From: Oasisia sp. SBJ-2009
Lineage: Eukaryota > Annelida > Polychaeta > Sabellida > Siboglinidae
Assembly: GCA_964017155.1 (NCBI GenBank)
Contig: OZ024856.1
Coordinates: forward strand, 8,197,811-8,261,810
Reading direction: 5' to 3'
Length of the DNA: 64,000 nt
Positions 26,805 through 39,180 of this stretch are shown piece by piece. The position numbers and the translations under genes are program-made. The stretch's first letter is position 1. Each line of letters begins with the position of its first letter. Below the pieces are notes generated by a model. It saw only the letters and a list, made by a program, of their open reading frames with translations, was not told the DNA's origin and made no database searches.

Positions 26805-28866
26805 GTGGCTTTGGAAATTGCGAGAAACACCCCAAAATGCGCTTACGCCAATATAAGGGTATTTTCTCTTCTGAAATATACAACGTACAAATACAGTTCG
26901 TTAGTTTTATGGATCGTCATCGGTTCCCGAACTAGAAATCGACTACAACTTGTCGAGCTTCCAAAATGGTGCCTATATTTCGGAAATTACGCTAATCACC
27001 CTCAAAGTTCGCTTACGCCAATGCAAAGTTATTTTCACATCTGAAACCTACAATGTACCACTACTATTCGTGACATTTGTGGATTCGTATGGTTCCCAGG
27101 GCGAAGAGTCAAGTACAAGTGGTCCTGCTTCGATAAGCGTACCTATTTTTTCGGAAATTACGTTAAACTCCCTTAAATGCGTTCGCGCCAAATTAACGGT
27201 ATTATCTCATCGGAAAACTACATCGTAGTACGACTATAATAAAATACTTTTTTTGGATTTGTATAGTCCAGACAACGAGGAATAAAGTACACGGGGTTGA
27301 ATTTCGATACTAATAGATGGTGATTTTCGAAATTGCGATAAACACCCCAAAGTGCGCTTGCGCCAATATAAGGGTATTTTCTCTTCTGAAAAATACAACG
27401 TACAAATACAGTTCGTTAGTTTTATGGATCGTCATCGGTTCCCGGACTAGAAATCAACTACAACTTGTCGAGCTTCCGAAATGGTGCCTATATTTCGGAA
27501 ATTACGCTAATCACCCTCAAAGTGCGCTTACGCCAATGCAAAGTAATTTTCACATCTGAAACCTACAATGTACCACTACTCTTCGTGACATTTGTGGATT
27601 CGCATGATTCCCAGAACGAAGAGTCAAGTACAAGTGGGCGTGCTTCGATACTCGTACCTATTTTTTCGGAAATTACTGTAAACTCGCTTAAATGCGTTCG
27701 CGCCAAAATAACGGTATTGTCTCATCGGAAAACTACAACGTAGTACCACTATAATTAGACACTTTTTTTTGGATTTGCACAGGCCAGACAACGAGGAATA
27801 AAGTACAAGTGGTTGAATTTCGATACTAATAGATAGTGGCTTTGGAAATTGCGAGAAACACCCCAAAATGCGCTTACGCCAATATAAGGGTATTTTCTCT
27901 TCTGAAAAATACAACTTACCAATACAGTTCGTTAGTTTTATGGATCGTCATCGGTTCCCGGACTAGAAATCAATTACAGCTTGTCGAGCTTCCAAAATGG
28001 TGCCTATATTTCGGAAATTACGCTAATCACCCTCAAAGTTCGCTTACGCCAATGCAAAGTTATTTTCACATCTGAAACCTACAATGTACCACTACTATTC
28101 GTGACATTTGTGGATTCGTATGGTTCCCAGGGCGAAGAGTCAAGTACAAGTGGTCCTGCTTCGATAAGCGTACCTATTTTTTCGGAAATTACGTTAAACT
28201 CCCTTAAATGCGTTCGCGCCAAATTAACGGTATTATCTCATCGGAAAACTACATCGTAGTACGACTATAATAAAATACTTTTTTTGGATTTGTATAGTCC
28301 AGACAACGAGGAATAAAGTACACGGGGTTGAATTTCGATACTAATAGATGGTGATTTTCGAAATTGCGATAAACACCCCAAAGTGCGCTTGCGCCAATAT
28401 AAGGGTATTTTCTCTTCTGAAAAATACAACGTACAAATACAGTTCGTTAGTTTTATGGATCGTCATCGGTTCCCGGACTAGAAATCAACTACAACTTGTC
28501 GAGCTTCCGAAATGGTGCCTATATTTCGGAAATTACGCTAATCACCCTCAAAGTGCGCTTACGCCAATGCAAAGTAATTTTCACATCTGAAACCTACAAT
28601 GTACCACTACTCTTCGTGACATTTGTGGATTCGCATGATTCCCAGAACGAAGAGTCAAGTACAAGTGGGCGTGCTTCGATACTCGTACCTATTTTTTCGG
28701 AAATTACTGTAAACTCGCTTAAATGCGTTCGCGCCAAAATAACGGTATTGTCTCATCGGAAAACTACAACGTAGTACCACTATAATTAGACACTTTTTTT
28801 TGGATTTGCACAGGCCAGACAACGAGGAATAAAGTACAAGTGGTTGAATTTCGATACTAATAGATA
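26805..28866 (+). repeat. Units 53-56: duplicated dimer (1,031-bp period)
   Basis: Unit starts 26805, 27320, 27836 and 28351; classes GbS, VaT, GbS and VaT. Positions about 26,950-27,980 and 27,981-29,011 are near-identical copies sharing gattcgtatggttcc, cgataagcgtacc, ataaaatactttt, the V start with atggtgattttcg, and cttccgaaatggtg. The first half of unit 53 differs (gaaatatacaac), marking the left edge of the duplication. Confidence 0.92.
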
Positions 28867-31800
28867 GTGGCTTTGGAAATTGCGAGAAACACCCCAAAAT
28901 GCGCTTACGCCAATATAAGGGTATTTTCTCTTCTGAAAAATACAACTTACCAATACAGTTCGTTAGTTTTATGGATCGTCATCGGTTCCCGGACTAGAAA
29001 TCAATTACAGCTTGTCGAGCTTCCAAAATGGTGCCTATATTTCGGAAATTACGCTAATCACCCTCAAAGTTCGCTTACGCCAATGCAAAGTTATTTTCAC
29101 ATCTGAAACCTACAATGTTCCACTACTATTCGTGACCTTTGTGGATTCGCGTGGTTCCCAGGGCGAAGAGTCATGTACAAATGGTCGTGCTTCGATACGC
29201 GTACCTATTTTTTCGGAAATTACGTTAAACTCCCTTAAATGCGTTCGCGCCAAATTAACGGTATTATCTGATCGGAAAACTACATCGTAGTACGACTATA
29301 TTAAGAAACTTTTTTTGGATTTGTATAGTCCAGGCAACGAGGAATAAAGTGCACGGTGTTGAATTTCGATACTAATAGATAGTGATTTTCGAAATTTCGA
29401 TAAACACCCCAAAGTGCGCTTGCGCCAATATAAGGGTATTTTCTCTTCTGAAAAATACAACGTACAAATACAGTTCGTTAGTTTTATGGATCGTCATCGG
29501 TTCCCGAACTAGAAATCGACTACAACTTGTCGAGCTTCCAAAATGGTGCCTATATTTCGGAAATTACGCTAATCACCCTCAAAGTGCGCTTACGCCAATG
29601 CAAAGTTATTTTCACATCTGAAACCTACAATGTACCACTACTCTTCGTGACATGTGTGGATTCGCATGATTCCCAGAACGAAGAGTCAAGTACAAGTGGG
29701 CGTGCTTCGATACTCGTACCTATTTTTTCCGAAATTACTGTAAACTCGCTTAAATGCGTTCGCGCCAAAACAACGGTATTGTCTCATCGGAAAACTACAA
29801 CGTAGTACCACTATAATTAGATACTTTTTTTTTGGATTTGCGCAGGCCAGACAACGAGGAATAAAGTACAAGTGGTTGAATTTCGATACTAATAGATAGG
29901 GGCTTTGGAAATTTCGATAAACACCCCAAAGTGCGCTTGCGCAATATAAGGGTATTTTCTCTTCTGAAAAATACAACGTACAAATACAGTTCGTTAGTTT
30001 TATGGATCGTCATCGGTTCCCGAACTAGAAATCGACTACAACTTGTCGAGCTTCCAAAATGGTGCCTATATTTCGGAAATTACGCTAATCACCCTCAAAG
30101 TGCGCTTACGCCAAAGCAAAGTTATTTTCACATCTGAAACCTACAATGTACCACTAATCTTCGTGACATGTGTGGATTCGCATGATTCCCAGAACGAAGA
30201 GTCAAGTACAAGTGGGCGTGCTTCGATACTCGTACCTATTTTTTCGGAAATTACTGTAAACTCGCTTAAATGCGTTCGCGCCAAAATAACGGTATTGTCT
30301 CATCGGAAAACTACAACGTAGTACCACTATAATTATATACTTTTTTTTGGATTTGCATAGGCCAGACAACAAGGAATAAAGTACAAGTGGTTGAATTTCG
30401 ATACTAATAGATAGTGGCTTTGGAAATTGCGAGAAACACCCCAAAATGCGCTTACGCCAATATAAGGGTATTTTCTCTTCTGAAAAATACAACGTACAAA
30501 TACAGTTCGTTAGTTTTATGGATCGTCATCGGTTCCCGGACTAGAAATCAACTACAACTTGTCGAGCTTCCAAAATGGTGCCTATATTTCGGAAATTACG
30601 CTAATCACCCTCAAAGTGCGCTTACGCCAATGCAAAGTAATTTTCACATCTGAAACCTACAATGTTCCACTACTATTCGTGACATTTGTGGATTCGCATG
30701 GTTCCCAGGGCGAAGAGTCAAGTACAAGTGGTCCTGCTTCGATACGCGTACCTATTTTTTCGGAAATTACGTTAAACTCCCTTAAATGCGTTCGCGCCAA
30801 ATTAACGGTATTATCTCATCGGATAACTACATCGTAGTACGACTATATTAAGATACTTTTTTTGGATTTGTATAGTCCAGGCAACGAGGAATAAAGTGCA
30901 CGGGGTTGAATTTCGATACTAATAGATAGTGATTTTCGAAATTTCGATAAACACCCCAAAGTGCGCTTGCGCCAATATAAGGGTATTTTCTCTTCTGAAA
31001 AATACAACGTACAAATACAGTTCGTTAGTTTTATGGATCGTCATCGGTTCCCGAACTAGAAATCGACTACAACTTGTCGAGCTTCCAAAATGGTGCCTAT
31101 ATTTCGGAAATTACGCTAATCAGCCTCAAAGTGCGCTTACGCCAATGCAAAGTTATTTTCACATCTGAAACCTACAATGTACCACTACTCTTCGTGACAT
31201 GTGTGGATTCGCATGATTCCCATAACGAAGAGTCAAGTACAAGTGGGCGTGCTTCGATACTCGTACCTATTTTTTCGGAAATTACTGTAAACTCGCTTAA
31301 ATGCGTTCGCGCCAAAACAACGGTATTGTCTCATCGGAAAACTACAACGTAGTACCACTATAATTAGATACTTTTTTTTGGATTTGCACAGGCCAGACAA
31401 CGAGGAATAAAGTACAAGTGGTTGAATTTCGATACTAATAGATAGTGGCTTTGGAAATTGCGAGAAACACCCCAAAATGCGCTTACGCCAATATAAGGGT
31501 ATTTTCTCTTCTGAAAAATACAACTTACCAATACAGTTCGTTAGTTTTATGGATCGTCATCGGTTCCCGGACTAGAAATCAATTACAGCTTGTCGAGCTT
31601 CCAAAATGGTGCCTATATTTCGGAAATTACGCTAATCACCCTCAAAGTTCGCTTACGCCAATGCAAAGTTATTTTCACATCTGAAACCTACAATGTTCCA
31701 CTACTATTCGTGACCTTTGTGGATTCGCGTGGTTCCCAGGGCGAAGAGTCATGTACAAGTGGTCGTGCTTCGATACGCGTACCTATTTTTTCGGAAATTA

Positions 31801-32475
31801 CGTTAAACTCCCTTAAATGCGTTCGCGCCAAATTAACGGTATTATCTCATCGGAAAACTACATCGTAGTACGACTATATTAAGATACTTTTTTTGGATTT
31901 GTATAGTCCAGGCAACGAGGAATAAAGTGCACGGGGTTGAATTTCGATACTAATAGATAGTGATTTTCGAAATTTCGATAAACACCCCAAAGTGCGCTTG
32001 CGCCAATATAAGGGTATTTTCTCTTCTGAAAAATACAACGTACAAATACAGTTCGTTAGTTTTATGGATCGTCATCGGTTCCCGAACTAGAAATCGACTA
32101 CAACTTGTCGAGCTTCCAAAATGGTGCCTATATTTCGGAAATTACGCTAATCACCCTCAAAGTGCGCTTACGCCAATGCAAAGTTATTTTCACATCTGAA
32201 ACCTACAATGTACCACTACTCTTCGTGACATGTGTGGATTCGCATGATTCCAAGAACGAAGAGTCAAGTACAAGTGGGCGTGCTTCGATACTCGTACCTA
32301 TTTTTTCCGAAATTACTGTAAACTCGCTTAAATGCGTTCGCGCCAAAATAACGGTATTGTCTCATCGGAAAACTACAATGTAGTACCACTATAATTATAT
32401 AGTTTTTTTTGGATTTGCATAGGCCAGACAACAAGGAATAAAGTACAAGTGGTTGAATTTCGATACTAATAGATA
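28867..32475 (+). repeat. Units 57-63: seven-unit sub-block, copy 1
   Basis: Unit starts 28867, 29382, 29899, 30414, 30929, 31445 and 31960. Unit 59 is the odd one: it starts ggggctttggaaatttcgat, a join of a G left side and an F right side, and has lost one C (gcgcaatataag). It follows another a unit, breaking the a/b alternation. Unit 61 has aatcagcctc and cccataacgaag. The last unit is a C unit with ccaagaacgaag. The block recurs at 43,304. Confidence 0.92.
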
Positions 32476-33506
32476 GTGGCTTTGGAAATTGCGAGAAACA
32501 CCCCAAAATGCGCTTACGCCAATATAAGGGTATTTTCTCTTCTGAAAAATACAACGTACAAATACAGTTCGTTAGTTTTATGGATCGTCATCGGTTCCCG
32601 GACTAGAAATCAACTACAACTTGTCGAGCTTCCAAAATGGTGCCTATATTTCGGAAATTACGCTAATCACCCTCAAAGTGCGCTTACGCCAATGCAAAAT
32701 TATTTTCACATCTGAAACCTACAATGTACCACTACTATTCGTGACATTTGTGGATTCGCATGGTTCCCAGGGCGAAGAGTCAAGTACAAGTGGTCCTGCT
32801 TCGATACGCGTACCTATTTTTTTGGAAATTACGTTAAACTCCCTTAAATGCGTTCGCGCCAAATTAACGGTATTATCTCATCGGAAAACTACATCGTAGT
32901 ACGACTATATTAAGATACTTTTTTTGGATTTGTATAGTCCAGACAACGAGGAATAAAGTGCACGGGGTTGAATTTCGATACTAATAGATAGTGATTTTCG
33001 AAATTTCGATAAACACCCCAAAGTGCGCTTCCGCCAATATAAGGGTATTTTCTCTTCTGAAAAATACAACGTACAAATACAGTTCGTTAGTTTTATGGAT
33101 CGTCATCGGTTCCCGAACTTGAAATCGACTACAACTTGTCGAGCTTCCAAAATGGTGCCTATATTTCGGAAATTACGCTAATCACCCTCAAAGTGCGCTT
33201 ACGCCAATGCAAAGTTATTTTCACATCTGAAACCTACAATGTACCACTACTCTTCGTGACATGTGTGGATTCGCATGATTCCCAGAACGAAGAGTCAAGT
33301 ACAAGTGGGCGTGCTTCGATACTCGTACCTATTTTTTCCGAAATTACTGTAAACTCGCTTAAATGCGTTCGCGCCAAAATAACGGTATTGTCTCATCGGA
33401 AAACTACAATGTAGTACCACTATAATTATATACTTTTTTTTTGATTTGCATAGGCCAGACAACAAGGAATAAAGTACAAGTGGTTGAATTTCGATACTAA
33501 TAGATA
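32476..33506 (+). repeat. Units 64-65 (D then A): dimer missing from copy 2
   Basis: Unit starts 32476 and 32991. D: G start, aaaattattttc, cggtcctgcttcg-type b body, seven T before ggaaatt, S tail. A: F start, gcgcttccgcc, gaacttgaaatcg, M tail with a nine-T tract and no gg before atttgc. This pair corresponds exactly to the 1,031 bp absent from copy 2 at about 46.7 kb. Unit 65 has ttccgaaatt where other A units have ttcggaaatt. Confidence 0.9.
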
Positions 33507-35056
33507 GTGGCTTTGGAAATTGCGAGAAACACCCCAAAATGCGCTTACGCCAATATAAGGGTATTTTCTCTTCTGAAAAAAAAATACAACGTACAAATAC
33601 AGTTCGTTAGTTTTATGGATCGTCATCGGTTCCCGGACTACAAATCAACTACAACTTGTCGAGCTTCCAAAACGGTGCCTATATTTCGGAAATTACGCTA
33701 ATCACCCTCAAAGTGCGCTTACGCCAATGCAAAGTAATTTTCACATCTGACACCTACAATGTACCACTACTATTCGTGACATTTGTGGATTCGCATGGTT
33801 CCCAGGGCGAAGAGTCATGTACAAGTGGTTGTGCTTCGATACGCGTACCTATTTTTTTGGAAATTACGTTAAACTCCCTTAAATGCGTTCGCGCCAAATT
33901 AACGGTATTATCTCATCGGAAAACTACATCGTAGTACGACTATATTAAGATACTTTTTTTGGATTTGTATAGTCCAGACAACGAGGAATAAAGTGCACGG
34001 GGTTGAATTTCGATACTAATAGATAGTGATTTTCGAAATTTCGATAAACACCCCAAAGTGGGCTTGCGCCAATATAAGGGTATTTTCTCTTCTGAAAAAT
34101 ACAACGTACAAATACAGTTCGTTAGTTTTATGGATCGTCATCGGTTCCCGAACTAGAAATCGACTACAACTTGTCGAGCTTCCAAAATGGTGCCTATATT
34201 TCGGAAATTACGCTAATCACCCTCAAAGTGCGCTTACGCCAAAGCAAAGTTATTTTCACATCTGAAACCTACAATGTACCACTAATCTTCGTGACATGTG
34301 TGGATTCGCATGATTCCCAGAACGAAGAGTCAAGTACAAGTGGGCGTGCTTCGATACTCGTACCTATTTTTTCCGAAATTACTGTAAACTCGCTTAAATG
34401 CGTTCGCGCCAAAATAACGGTATTGTCTCATCGGAAAACTACAATGTAGTACCACTATAATTATATAGTTTTTTTTGGATTTGCATAGGCCAGACAACAA
34501 GGAATAAAGTACAAGTGGTTGAATTTCGATACTAATAGATAGTGGCTTTGGAAATTGCGAGAAACACCCCAAAATGCGCTTACGCCAATATAAGGGTATT
34601 TTCTCTTCTGAAAAATACAACGTACAAATACAGTTCGTTAGTTTTATGGATCGTCATCGGTTCCCGGACTAGAAATCAACTACAACTTGTCGAGCTTCCA
34701 AAATGGTGCCTATATTTCGGAAATTACGCTAATCACCCTCAAAGTGCGCTTACGCCAATGCAAAGTAATTTTCACATCTGAAACCTACAATGTTCCACTA
34801 CTATTCGTGACATTTGTGGATTCGCATGGTTCCCAGGGCGAAGAGTCAAGTACAAGTGGTCCTGCTTCGATACGCGTACCTATTTTTTTGGAAATTACGT
34901 TAAACTCCCTTAAATGCGTTCGCGCCAAATTAACGGTATTATCTCATCGGAAAACTACATCGTAGTACGACTATATTAAGATACTTTTTTTGGATTTGTA
35001 TAGTCCAGACAACGAGGAATAAAGTGCACGGGGTTGAATTTCGATACTAATAGATA
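33507..35056 (+). repeat. H-E-I triplet, copy 1 (units 66-68)
   Basis: Unit starts 33507, 34026 and 34542. H is marked by a nine-A run (33,576-33,584) instead of five, ggactacaaatc, caaaacggtgcc and ctgacacctac; at 519 bp it is the longest class. E has gtgggcttgcgcc and gccaaagcaaag with an M tail. I has aaagtaattttc, gttccactac and seven T before ggaaatt. Confidence 0.93.
33576..33584 (+). other. A9 expansion diagnostic of H units
   Basis: Every other unit has five A at this point. The nine-A run occurs only in the three H units (also 46,982-46,990 and 56,779-56,787). The change adds 4 bp to the unit and arose once before the large duplications. It is a useful marker for ordering copies. 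Confidence 0.9.
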
Positions 35057-36087
35057 GTGATTTTCGAAATTTCGATAAACACCCCAAAGTGCGCTTCCGC
35101 CAATATAAGGGTATTTTCTCTTCTGAAAAATACAACGTACAAATACAGTTCGTTAGTTTTATGGATCGTCATCGGTTCCCGAACTTGAAATCGACTACAA
35201 ATTGTCGAGCTTCCAAAATGGTGCCTATATTTCGGAAATTACGCTAATCACCCTCAAAGTGCGCTTACGCCAATGCAAAGTTATTTTCACATCTGAAACC
35301 TACAATGTACCACTACTCTTCGTGACATGTGTGGATTCGCATGATTCCCAGAACGAAGAGTCAAGTACAAGTGGGCGTGCTTCGATACTCGTACCTATTT
35401 TTTCGGAAATTACTGTAAACTCGCTTAAATGCGTTCGCGCCAAAATAACGGTATTGTCTCATCGGAAAACTACAATGTAGTACCACTATAATTATATACT
35501 TTTTTTTTGATTTGCATAGGCCAGACAACAAGGAATAAAGTACAAGTGGTTGAATTTCGATACTAATAGATAGTGGCTTTGGAAATTGCGAGAAACACCC
35601 CAAAATGCGCTTACGCCAATATAAGGGTATTTTCTCTTCTGAAAAATACAACTTACCAATACAGTTCGTTAGTTTTATGGATCGTCATCGGTTCCCGGAC
35701 TAGAAATCAATTACAGCTTGTCGAGCTTCCAAAATGGTGCCTATATTTCGGAAATTACGCTAATCACCCTCAAAGTTCGCTTACGCCAATGCAAAGTTAT
35801 TTTCACATCTGAAACCTACAATGTTCCACTACTATTCGTGACCTTTGTGGATTCGCGTGGTTCCCAGGGCGAAGAGTCATGTACAAGTGGTCGTGCTTCG
35901 ATACGCGTACCTATTTTTTCGGAAATTACGTTAAACTCCCTTAAATGCGTTCGCGCCAAATTAACGGTATTATCTCATCGGAAAACTACATCGTAGTACG
36001 ACTATATTAAGATACTTTTTTTGGATTTGTATAGTCCAGGCAACGAGGAATAAAGTGCACGGGGTTGAATTTCGATACTAATAGATA

Positions 36088-36255
36088 GTGATTTTCGAAA
36101 TTTCGATAAACACCCCAAAGTGCGCTTGCGCCAATATAAGGGTATTTTCTCTTCTGAAAAATACAACGTACAAATACAGTTCGTTAGTTTTATGGATCGT
36201 CATCGGTTCCCGAACTAGAAATCGACTACAACTTGTCGAGCTTCCAAAATGGTGC
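36088..36255 (+). repeat. Subunit 1 (168 bp) of the fossil trimer
   Basis: First of three related ~170-bp segments. Landmarks shared with subunits 2 and 3, in order, are: a pyrimidine-rich start before cgaaatt; gcgcttgcgcca; a tctgaaaaatacaacgta element; ggatcgtcatcggttccc; and gactacaacttgtcgagctt. The spacing between the gcgcttgcgcca landmark and its partner in subunit 2 is 170 bp. This subunit carries the F/G/V start polymorphism that distinguishes the two unit lineages. Confidence 0.9.
36095..36106. other. 12-bp perfect palindrome, F-class units only
   Basis: The sequence tcgaaatttcga is its own reverse complement. It recurs at the left edge of nearly every F-start unit (for example 2-13 in the first unit). 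It is absent from G-start units, which read ttggaaattgcga at this place, so in the ordered right half it occurs about once per 1,031-bp dimer. A symmetrical site could bind a dimeric protein, but nothing in the sequence proves this. It is not a match to the 17-bp CENP-B box pattern. Confidence 0.7.
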
Positions 36256-36426
36256 CTATATTTCGGAAATTACGCTAATCACCCTCAAAGTGCGCTTACG
36301 CCAATGCAAAGTTATTTTCACATCTGAAACCTACAATGTACCACTACTCTTCGTGACATGTGTGGATTCGCATGATTCCAAGAACGAAGAGTCAAGTACA
36401 AGTGGGCGTGCTTCGATACTCGTACC
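36256..36426 (+). repeat. Subunit 2 (171 bp) of the fossil trimer
   Basis: Second ~170-bp segment. The matching landmarks are ttcggaaattac, gcgcttacgcca, tctgaaacctacaatgta, ggattcgcatgattcc and aagtacaagtgggcgtgctt, in the same order and spacing as in subunit 1. It holds the a/b body markers: a-type acatgtgtgg and tactcgtacc, against b-type acctttgtgg or acatttgtgg and tacgcgtacc. Distance to the homologous landmark in subunit 3 is again 170 bp. Confidence 0.9.
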
Positions 36427-36603
36427 TATTTTTTCCGAAATTACTGTAAACTCGCTTAAATGCGTTCGCGCCAAAATAACGGTATTGTCTCATCGGAAAA
36501 CTACAATGTAGTACCACTATAATTATATAGTTTTTTTTGGATTTGCATAGGCCAGACAACAAGGAATAAAGTACAAGTGGTTGAATTTCGATACTAATAG
36601 ATA
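36427..36603 (+). repeat. Subunit 3 (177 bp) of the fossil trimer
   Basis: Third segment, slightly longer than the others because of a T-tract (eight T here, at 36531-36538). Landmarks are ttccgaaattactg, gcgttcgcgcca, catcggaaaactacaatgta, ggatttgcataggcca and aagtacaagtggttgaattt. It matches subunit 2 by eye better than subunit 1. The S/T/M tail classes lie here. T-tract length varies from about seven to nine between units and explains most one- or two-base differences in unit length. Confidence 0.9.
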
Positions 36604-37118
36604 GTGGCTTTGGAAATTGCGAGAAACACCCCAAAATGCGCTTACGCCAATATAAGGGTATTTTCTCTTCTGAAAAATACAACGTACAAATACAGTTCGT
36701 TAGTTTTATGGATCGTCATCGGTTCCCGGACTAGAAATCAACTACAACTTGTCGAGCTTCCAAAATGGTGCCTATATTTCGGAAATTACGCTAATCACCC
36801 TCAAAGTGCGCTTACGCCAATGCAAAATTATTTTCACATCTGAAACCTACAATGTACCACTACTATTCGTGACATTTGTGGATTCGCATGGTTCCCAGGG
36901 CGAAGAGTCAAGTACAAGTGGTCCTGCTTCGATACGCGTACCTATTTTTTTGGAAATTACGTTAAACTCCCTTAAATGCGTTCGCGCCAAATTAACGGTA
37001 TTATCTCATCGGAAAACTACATCGTAGTACGACTATATTAAGATACTTTTTTTGGATTTGTATAGTCCAGACAACGAGGAATAAAGTGCACGGGGTTGAA
37101 TTTCGATACTAATAGATA

Positions 37119-39180
37119 GTGATTTTCGAAATTTCGATAAACACCCCAAAGTGCGCTTCCGCCAATATAAGGGTATTTTCTCTTCTGAAAAATACAACGT
37201 ACAAATACAGTTCGTTAGTTTTATGGATCGTCATCGGTTCCCGAACTTGAAATCGACTACAAATTGTCGAGCTTCCAAAATGGTGCCTATATTTCGGAAA
37301 TTACGCTAATCACCCTCAAAGTGCGCTTACGCCAATGCAAAGTTATTTTCACATCTGAAACCTACAATGTACCACTACTCTTCGTGACATGTGTGGATTC
37401 GCATGATTCCCAGAACGAAGAGTCAAGTACAAGTGGGCGTGCTTCGATACTCGTACCTATTTTTTCGGAAATTACTGTAAACTCGCTTAAATGCGTTCGC
37501 GCCAAAATAACGGTATTGTCTCATCGGAAAACTACAATGTAGTACCACTATAATTATATACTTTTTTTTTGATTTGCATAGGCCAGACAACAAGGAATAA
37601 AGTACAAGTGGTTGAATTTCGATACTAATAGATAGTGGCTTTGGAAATTGCGAGAAACACCCCAAAATGCGCTTACGCCAATATAAGGGTATTTTCTCTT
37701 CTGAAAAATACAACTTACCAATACAGTTCGTTAGTTTTATGGATCGTCATCGGTTCCCGGACTAGAAATCAATTACAGCTTGTCGAGCTTCCAAAATGGT
37801 GCCTATATTTCGGAAATTACGCTAATCACCCTCAAAGTTCGCTTACGCCAATGCAAAGTTATTTTCACATCTGAAACCTACAATGTTCCACTACTATTCG
37901 TGACCTTTGTGGATTCGCGTGGTTCCCAGGGCGAAGAGTCATGTACAAGTGGTCGTGCTTCGATACGCGTACCTATTTTTTCGGAAATTACGTTAAACTC
38001 CCTTAAATGCGTTCGCGCCAAATTAACGGTATTATCTCATCGGAAAACTACATCGTAGTACGACTATATTAAGATACTTTTTTTGGATTTGTATAGTCCA
38101 GGCAACGAGGAATAAAGTGCACGGGGTTGAATTTCGATACTAATAGATAGTGATTTTCGAAATTTCGATAAACACCCCAAAGTGCGCTTGCGCCAATATA
38201 AGGGTATTTTCTCTTCTGAAAAATACAACGTACAAATACAGTTCGTTAGTTTTATGGATCGTCATCGGTTCCCGAACTAGAAATCGACTACAACTTGTCG
38301 AGCTTCCAAAATGGTGCCTATATTTCGGAAATTACGCTAATCACCCTCAAAGTGCGCTTACGCCAATGCAAAGTTATTTTCACATCTGAAACCTACAATG
38401 TACCACTACTCTTCGTGACATGTGTGGATTCGCATGATTCCAAGAACGAAGAGTCAAGTACAAGTGGGCGTGCTTCGATACTCGTACCTATTTTTTCCGA
38501 AATTACTGTAAACTCGCTTAAATGCGTTCGCGCCAAAATAACGGTATTGTCTCATCGGAAAACTACAATGTAGTACCACTATAATTATATAGTTTTTTTT
38601 GGATTTGCATAGGCCAGACAACAAGGAATAAAGTACAAGTGGTTGAATTTCGATACTAATAGATAGTGGCTTTGGAAATTGCGAGAAACACCCCAAAATG
38701 CGCTTACGCCAATATAAGGGTATTTTCTCTTCTGAAAAATACAACGTACAAATACAGTTCCTTAGTTTTATGGATCGTCATCGGTTCCCGGACTAGAAAT
38801 CAACTACAACTTGTCGAGCTTCCAAAATGGTGCCTATATTTCGGAAATTACGCTAATCACCCTCAAAGTGCGCTTACGCCAATGCAAAATTATTTTCACA
38901 TCTGAAACCTACAATGTACCACTACTATTCGTGACATTTGTGGATTCGCATGGTTCCCAGGGCGAAGAGTCATGTACAAGTGGTTGTGCTTCGATACGCG
39001 TACCTATTTTTTTGGAAATTACGTTAAACTCCCTTAAATGCGTTCGCGCCAAATTAACGGTATTATCTCATCGGAAAACTACATCGTAGTACGACTATAT
39101 TAAGATACTTTTTTTGGATTTGTATAGTCCAGACAACGAGGAATAAAGTGCACGGGGTTGAATTTCGATACTAATAGATA
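37119..39180 (+). repeat. A-B-C-D' tetramer 2 (2,062 bp)
   Basis: Unit starts 37119, 37635, 38150 and 38666. Same order as tetramer 1 but the last unit is D', with atgtacaagtggttgtgctt in its b body. A private substitution, cagttccttag, lies at about 38,761. Confidence 0.94.

Larger units (their letters stand above)
36088..36603 (+). repeat. Reference satellite unit (class C, F-a-M, 516 bp)
   Basis: This unit is a clean example of the F-a-M class and the coordinate model for the others. It opens with gtgattttcg, carries the a-body marker gattccaagaacgaag (the C-specific a form of the usual cccag), and ends with an M tail, an eight-T tract and the sequence aatagata just before the next gtg. 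It divides into three homologous subunits. The F-start class contains a 12-bp palindrome at its left edge. The opposite lineage (G-b-S) is represented by the next unit at 36604. The a and b units look roughly 95% identical by eye. Confidence 0.95.
35057..37118 (+). repeat. A-B-C-D tetramer 1 (2,062 bp)
   Basis: Unit starts 35057, 35573, 36088 and 36604. A is F-a-M with gcgcttccgcc, gaacttgaaatc and acaaattgtcg. B is G-b-S with acttaccaat, attacagcttg, aaagttcgctt, gattcgcgtgg and ccaggcaacg. C is F-a-M with ccaagaacgaag. D is G-b-S with aaaattattttc and ccagacaacg. A with B and C with D are two diverged versions of the 1,031-bp dimer. Confidence 0.94.

Noticed and set aside
36531..36538. T-tract as a transcription terminator
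   Set aside because: It recurs in every unit without an adjoining stable hairpin or gene. Its length varies freely, which fits slippage in satellite DNA.
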